Shown here: positions 60,101-64,000 of the stretch, piece after piece
Numbering within the stretch: position 1 is the stretch's first letter
How the letters are laid out: each line of letters opens with the position of its first letter
Source of the DNA: Botryotinia globosa
Lineage: Eukaryota; Ascomycota; Leotiomycetes; Helotiales; Sclerotiniaceae
NCBI GenBank assembly: GCA_014898425.1
Contig: RCSZ01000006.1
Coordinates: 2,480,001-2,544,000 of the forward strand
Reading direction: 5' to 3'
Length of the DNA: 64,000 bases
The notes under the pieces: model-generated
What the model was told of the DNA's origin: nothing
What the model saw: the letters and a program-made list of their open reading frames with translations, nothing else
Databases searched by the model: none
Position numbers and translations under genes: made by a program

Positions 60101-60281
60101 GCCAACAACCCCAACTTCCCCAACCTCTCCAGGATCCCCATCATCTTCGACATCCCCATCAAAGTCTACCCTTAAGAAGAAGAAGAGAAAGGCGGCTGCT
60201 GCTGCCGCTGCTGCAGCAGCTGCATCAGGAAATGCTACTCTTGAGGCTAAGCCTGAAGCCGAGAACGAACAAACGGCTTAA
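57144..60281 (+). CDS. large helical 30-residue-repeat protein of unknown function
   Basis: A single open frame: 1,045 aa from 57144, or 1,027 aa from the in-frame ATG at 57198 (MFGRLLGRTASPP, better context). Residues about 50-170 form an acidic/Ala-rich helical region (DKEIVEAAIEEAVKKALN). From about residue 230 to 930 the protein is built of repeats with the pattern LSSIESSIxSIKxxVEEIKxxPAxEK(V/I)D. These are irregular at first (about 32-40 residues) and exactly 30 residues in 58.6-59.2 kb. Each unit should be one long amphipathic helix broken by Pro. The C-terminus is Thr/Ser-Pro-rich, then basic (LKKKKRKAA, NLS-like), then poly-Ala. No signal peptide, membrane segment or catalytic motif. 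The fold suggests a filament, scaffold or surface-coating protein; this is inference. Confidence 0.85.
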   Translation: MSLFRYISHLPYAIFNPTMFGRLLGRTASPPRAIGAPLSRTTTTTSGGEESTTSAERDARDKEIVEAAIEEAVKKALNSDVFSNAIATSLVSQIKPAFESSIGSIPTAIQNVSLNVDAVDTKLAATATKLSQQIDASNAETASKLAAIEEALAKVVSSLEGLSEKSSSPQDTSVLESHTTKLDGIATEVAALKSTTHEEAFNAITSDLAIIKSDVAAIKESDSSATSKDILSAVNSSNESHASHAAVLNEIKSAAEGHAATLGEIKSTPASAPTDISGLENSIKDIATSIDEIKSAPAPSTVDISGLESSVKEILSTLGEVKETVSAPAAAVEKTDISGLEASVKEISATVNEIKSTPAPAHEAIDLSPIDAQLKEVASNVASIKESTSTPAATPEPTDISGLESSVKEIIATLQDIKTSTGVAPKEVDFSPITSTLESHKSTLEEIKSSASGPVDLSSLESSVAEIKAALESHSGTLNEIKSAPAPEKIDLSTIESSVNEIKTIVEEIKAKETPSAEKVDLSSVESSIESIKVSVEEIKTKEYPAAEKVDLSSVESSIESIKVSVEEIKTKEYPATEKVDLSNVESSIESVKAIVEEIKTKEYPAAEKVDLSNVESSIESVKAIVEEIKNKETPAADKVDLSQIESSIESIKASIEDIKNKETPAADKVDLSQIESSIESVKASIEEIKTKETPVAEKIDLSAIEASIASVKSTVDEIKVKESPVPESVDLSKIESSIESVKSIVEEIKAKEAPAHEKIDLTVIEASIASVKSTVDEIKATPAQEQKAVDLSNIESSIAAVKATVDEIKATPAPTHEATDLSNIESSIAAVKSSVDEIKAAPAPEKIDLSSIESSISEIKAAIEEVKASPAPEKIDLSNIESSIASVKTTVDEIKSTPAPSFKETDITGLESSVKEIITSISAQDGVLTEIKTTTEKFDTKEVLTKVELIAQEGVFLNEKGLGQIKDNVKTIELKSPATPTSPTSPTTPTSPTSPGSPSSSTSPSKSTLKKKKRKAAAAAAAAAAASGNATLEAKPEAENEQTA
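58611..59250 (+). repeat. 90-bp in-frame tandem repeat within the large helical protein
   Basis: The anchor GTTGATTT recurs at 58701, 58791, 58881, 58971, 59061 and 59151, exactly 90 bp apart. Adjacent pairs (58701/58791, 58881/58971, 59061/59151) are almost identical, whereas the pairs differ more from one another, showing recent pairwise duplication. Confidence 0.95.
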
Positions 60282-62153
60282 ATATTCTTCTTTGATTTTT
60301 AATCGGTTCAATTAGGGGAATATTTATGCCCAGGAGAACAAGTGAAGGGTGTATGACGGTGGAGGACTGGGTGGATGGATATGATGAATGTCTACTAATG
60401 CTGGACAAAATGACAACTATATGGAGGAGCTAATAATGATGATGATGTAATGGGGGGATAGTCTTCTAACATGTCTAATGGATACCAAAACTTTGTATAC
60501 ATTTCTATCATATTTTTAAGCATTTGCATTTGTATTTACTGTGGCTTTTGCTTGGTTTGCATTACACATATTGCGATGTTTCATTGCATTGCATTGTTTG
60601 CAAATATGCGAGCATTATACCCGTCTCTTGCTTTATTGATGCAGGTGTGTATGTATTGAGATGGGGAATGAGAGGTGATTTTATGAATTATGATGATTGT
60701 TATGGAAGATGGGAGATGAGTGATATTCGGTGGTGATGGTTAGCAGTGGAGGTGAAGGTGGTAAATAAAAATATATGCTTTTGTCTTATACTTATGACTT
60801 TTGACTTTGTTCTGAATTGTATGTGCTTGTGTTTGTGCTTGTACCTGTGTATGCGTGATACATGGTTGTACTTGTGATGCTCGCACAGCTTTAAAGATGT
60901 TACATCCCCGCGAAACCAAACAAAAATCGGGGATGTGGTGTGATGTGGTGTGGTGTGGTGTGAGGTGATACCTGGCTTTCTTCCCCGGCAAAGACGGACT
61001 TTTATAAAGGGTTGTACGATGGCTTGGGATTGGTGGGAGGTGGGATGTGGGATGTGGGAGTGGAAGTGCGAGTGCGAGTGCGAGTGCGAGTGCGAGTAGG
61101 TTTGAGTCTTGTTGTGGGGCTGGGTCTTGGAGTGAGGATGTGCATTGTGGAATTGGTGTTGGAAGTGTGAGTATGTGGATTTAGATTTTGGAATGCGTTT
61201 TTCTTTTCCTGGGGAGATGAGGAGGAGAGATGGATGAGAGAAATGGGAGATGGGAAATGGGAAATGCTGGGGTTTATGAGCTTTGCTTTGTGGGTAGTTA
61301 GATAGTGCGGTAGAGAGTTGGATGTTTGGGGTTTCAGGGAAGGAGGAATTGAAGAACTGAAATAGGGGTTTTTTTTGGCGTTGGATCATTCTTTTTACTC
61401 TCATCGTCGAGTTTTCTATGCAGAGCGTAGCGGATGGATGTTGGTAAGGATTATTTAGTATTTTTGTCTTGTTTATCTTGTCTCCGTCGCTGTTTGTGAC
61501 TTTAGGGATTATTAAGATTTTAATTTGAGCCTTGTTGTTATTGTTATTGTCATTCTCTCTCTCTGTTCTTGTTTTCATTGACTGCTGGCCTGCTATAGTG
61601 ATATTGGTTTTGTGATTTTGGATCGATAAGGTTTGTGTGCTGTGCTGTGCGGTATTGTATTCGATTGCACTGTGTATTTTAGCTCGAGTCTTGGGAAAGG
61701 AGGGAGGAGGTGGCAGTGAACGAATGGACTGCATTGTATTGTGTTGTGTTGTATTGTATTGTTGCACCAATAGACGAAATTTGAATCCAATTTCAGGTGA
61801 AAACATATTCTGAGTCTGAGTCTGAGTCTGAGTCTGAGTCGGGTCTTGGACCCAGTTTCATCTTTGCATAATGGATGGTGGGGTTTGGATGGAGGTTAAT
61901 TGAGATGAGACTTTTGGTACTTCCATCTGTTGTTCTATGTTTGTGTGTTGGATTGGATTGAAGTGGAAGATATGATATGCTACGTTTGATATGATGGGGT
62001 GATATATCCTATGGGGATTTCTCTGCGGGTTTGGATCTTTTTGGGGTGTGTGTATACGCATGGGAGTATCGAGGAAAGAAATTGAAGACGGAAGATTTTG
62101 GATTTTGAAAAATCATTCATCGCTTGCGAAAGGGACAGGAAAAGGAGAAGGAA
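60282..62153. other. intergenic region with simple repeats
   Basis: Contains GTGCGA repeats at 61066-61097, (TCTGAG)n at 61810-61841, GTGGT tracts at 60935-60965 and TGTTGTAT tracts near 61738-61765. The 368-codon minus-strand frame (60700-61806), His/Ser-rich, mirrors these repeats and is not supported as a gene. Confidence 0.6.
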
Positions 62154-62981
62154 ATGCCACCCTTTCATCAACGACATCGTCGATCCCCCTTTAGACGTAC
62201 TTCGTTCCGTCGTACTTCGTCCGGTTCGAGTTCGTTGAGGTCATTCTCGGAGGTCCAGCCTCGTTCTGATGATCATGTTAAATCTTCTTTCTCACACCCT
62301 ACGATATTGGGATGGGAGAATGACGATGTTGTAATTCGAAATGTGGATAAGGAGAAACAGTCTGTTGGTTTTCATCCGGTGGTTACGGTGACGATTTGTC
62401 GTGATGAGATGGCGGTGATAGGAAGGGTGGATGGAGGGACTTCTCAGGTCCTCCGATGCGAAAACACCAAAGGAGGGATGGGGGGAAGAGATACAAGTCC
62501 ATCTGCAAGTAGTATATATTCTATTAATACCCTTGGATACCCAAGCAGAGATCCCGACAAAGATGTGGATGATGGTTCACAAACCTCTTGTTCATCTATC
62601 CCGACGGTTCCGGAACTTTCGCTTGAGACGTCGACTTCGAGGTCTGCGGTTTCGGTTTCGGTTTCTGATGTTTCGATTTTGAATGATTTGGGGAAAAGTG
62701 ATGGGGAAGTGGGCATATCGATGATGAATCCGCGAATGGAGAGATGGAAAACTTTGGGGAGGGTGAGAGGGAAAGCGAGAGGATTTCTTGGGGGTCGGAG
62801 GGTGGGGGGTGGGGATGGAGAGGAAGGGGGGGAGGGAAATGAATCAAAAATTGGGAAAGAAAAACGCGAGAAGAAAATAAGACCGTTCCTGAGGAAATAC
62901 TGTCTTCATCCTTTTAGCATGAGGAGTAGTTTTCGCTTGGTGGGATGGATTGAGGATCCGGTTGGTTGTTGTGTGGGGTGA
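62154..62981 (+). CDS. hypothetical Ser/Arg-rich protein, possibly continuing past an intron
   Basis: First ATG at 62154 (MPPFHQRHRRSPF), about 275 aa to a stop at 62979-62981. The N-terminus is basic with RRTSFRRTSSGSSS, resembling kinase-site clusters. A more ordered stretch, HPTILGWENDDVVIRNVD ... VVTVTICRDEMAVIGRV, follows, then Ser/Val-rich and Gly/Lys-rich segments. A strong donor GTGAGT at 62978 suggests the last codons may be intronic and that an exon lies further right; the frame ending TVTFGANNHLYIV (about 63330-63412) is a candidate, but no clear acceptor precedes it. No family recognised. Confidence 0.5.
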   Translation: MPPFHQRHRRSPFRRTSFRRTSSGSSSLRSFSEVQPRSDDHVKSSFSHPTILGWENDDVVIRNVDKEKQSVGFHPVVTVTICRDEMAVIGRVDGGTSQVLRCENTKGGMGGRDTSPSASSIYSINTLGYPSRDPDKDVDDGSQTSCSSIPTVPELSLETSTSRSAVSVSVSDVSILNDLGKSDGEVGISMMNPRMERWKTLGRVRGKARGFLGGRRVGGGDGEEGGEGNESKIGKEKREKKIRPFLRKYCLHPFSMRSSFRLVGWIEDPVGCCVG

Positions 62982-64000
62982 GTGATTTCTTGCATTCGAT
63001 TTCAATTTTGTTTTGTGTTGTTCGTGAATATCATGAGATCTTGGGGAAGAGAAGGCTGGAGTTTAATGTGAAGTGGGAGGTGTATTAAGATTTTGGGTTT
63101 TGGGGAGTTGAGGTGGGGATACTTGTTATGGGGATGGAGAGGTGGATGGACATTTTCGCGTCTTTTCTTCGATTTGGAGGAGATTGAATCTCTTGTTTTT
63201 ATCTTTTTACTCTGTGGAGTTGATGTACTCTCTCTCCTCTTTAATTTTTCTTTTCTCCTTACTTCCTCCCACGCCCCCTCTACCTAATACTAAAACTAAA
63301 ATCCGGCTTCCCCTTTCACTTGCTCGTACTGTCACTTTTGGAGCTAATAATCATCTGTATATAGTCACGTCGCAGCCTACGAAACGGGTTATGCGACGGG
63401 ATATGGGGAGGTAAGAACGGGGTATGCATATGGAGGGGGAATAGGAGATGCGAGATTATGGGATGAAGCGAGACGGAGTGGATGGGAGGGTGGATTATAC
63501 TGAGAAGGTAGCAAGGGGTAGGCGCAGTAGACGGGGATGGAGATGGAAAGGAATATAATTATAGTTTTATTAAGGGAAAGTCTGCATAAGAAGATGATTG
63601 GTTGCTTTGAGCCTTTTTCTATTTCTAGGAATAGTTTTGAGATGGTGTATCTTGTGTGCATATTTTCATCTGAACTTTATTGTTCGATGAACATTTTACC
63701 TTCATGATTTTTCGCCCTTTCTTTCTCTATTTGACTGTTTTTATCTCTCTTTTCTTGACTTCTCATGTCCTTTAAAAAATAGCCCTCCTTGGATTCAACT
63801 CTTCTTCCTCTGTTTATATTCCACAATTACTTCTCCTTCACCAATTTCTGATCGCCCTCCCAATTTATTCCAATAAACAGCATCAGATGGTGATATAGTG
63901 ATGTGAAATGAATAGTTAAAACATTTTATAGGTCTGTCTAATGTTTATGGATGATAAAGCTAGGAAGTGCTTGAGAATCAAGAAATGGATATAAGAGCTG
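62982..64000. other. right-end region, no confirmed gene
   Basis: May contain 3' exon(s) of the preceding gene (candidate open stretch 63310-63414). The rest is T-rich intergenic sequence running to the window edge. Confidence 0.4.

Noticed and set aside
60700..61806. 368-codon His/Ser/Thr-rich minus-strand frame
   Set aside because: Composed of simple-repeat translations (HSHSHS and similar), with no domain or start context.

Overview
This is nuclear DNA of a filamentous ascomycete. Most genes carry short introns of about 50-90 nt with GT..AG ends and CTAAC/CTAAT-type branch sites. The gene content is typical of Pezizomycotina: a NACHT-type NLR, secreted AA9 cellulose-active monooxygenases, PTH11-like seven-helix receptors, several P450s and a DHA-type MFS pump. 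A leotiomycete (Sclerotinia/Botrytis-like) is my best guess, but that is inference. No rRNA, tRNA, CRISPR or intact autonomous transposon was recognised.

Layout. 1-6 kb: an NLR gene running off the left edge, divergent from a SNF2/HLTF-like ATPase gene. 8.7-19.4 kb: a conserved housekeeping block with an NT-C2 (EEIG1/EHBP1-type) protein, a PPIL1-type cyclophilin head-to-head with a signal peptide peptidase, a NAA50-type acetyltransferase with an N-terminal PIP-box-like motif, and the SAGA deubiquitinase-module subunit SGF11. Large simple-sequence arrays sit between these genes. 20-26.4 kb: a long gene-poor stretch with a (GGGGAT)n array, ending in a decayed secreted Ser/Thr-rich gene.

26.8-41.9 kb: a metabolic or transport island with three P450 genes, an MFS transporter and a PTH11-like receptor. 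It is rearranged. The receptor is split into a 3' half at 30.4-31.3 kb (minus) and a 5' half at 41.3-41.76 kb (plus). The P450 at 31.3-33.0 kb has lost its last codons, and these lie directly after the 5' receptor half at 41.76 kb. Re-inverting about 31.30-41.76 kb restores both reading frames at once, which is the signature of a clean reciprocal inversion of about 10.46 kb. Two of the three P450s also carry an in-frame TGA.

42-56 kb: a gene-poor, AT-rich stretch with two hairpin or MITE-like elements (one just inside the inversion, one at 44.2 kb), a partial relative at 53.9 kb, and two paralogous AA9 LPMO genes, one of which needs a GC-AG intron. 57-60 kb: a protein of about 1,030 residues made largely of 30-residue helical repeats encoded by 90-bp units, some very recently duplicated. 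62-63 kb: an unrecognised Ser/Arg-rich protein.

Little operates as one pathway. The housekeeping block is unrelated genes. The P450/MFS/receptor group looks like the remains or edge of a secondary-metabolism or detoxification cluster with no backbone synthase in view. The two AA9 enzymes share a role in cellulose breakdown.
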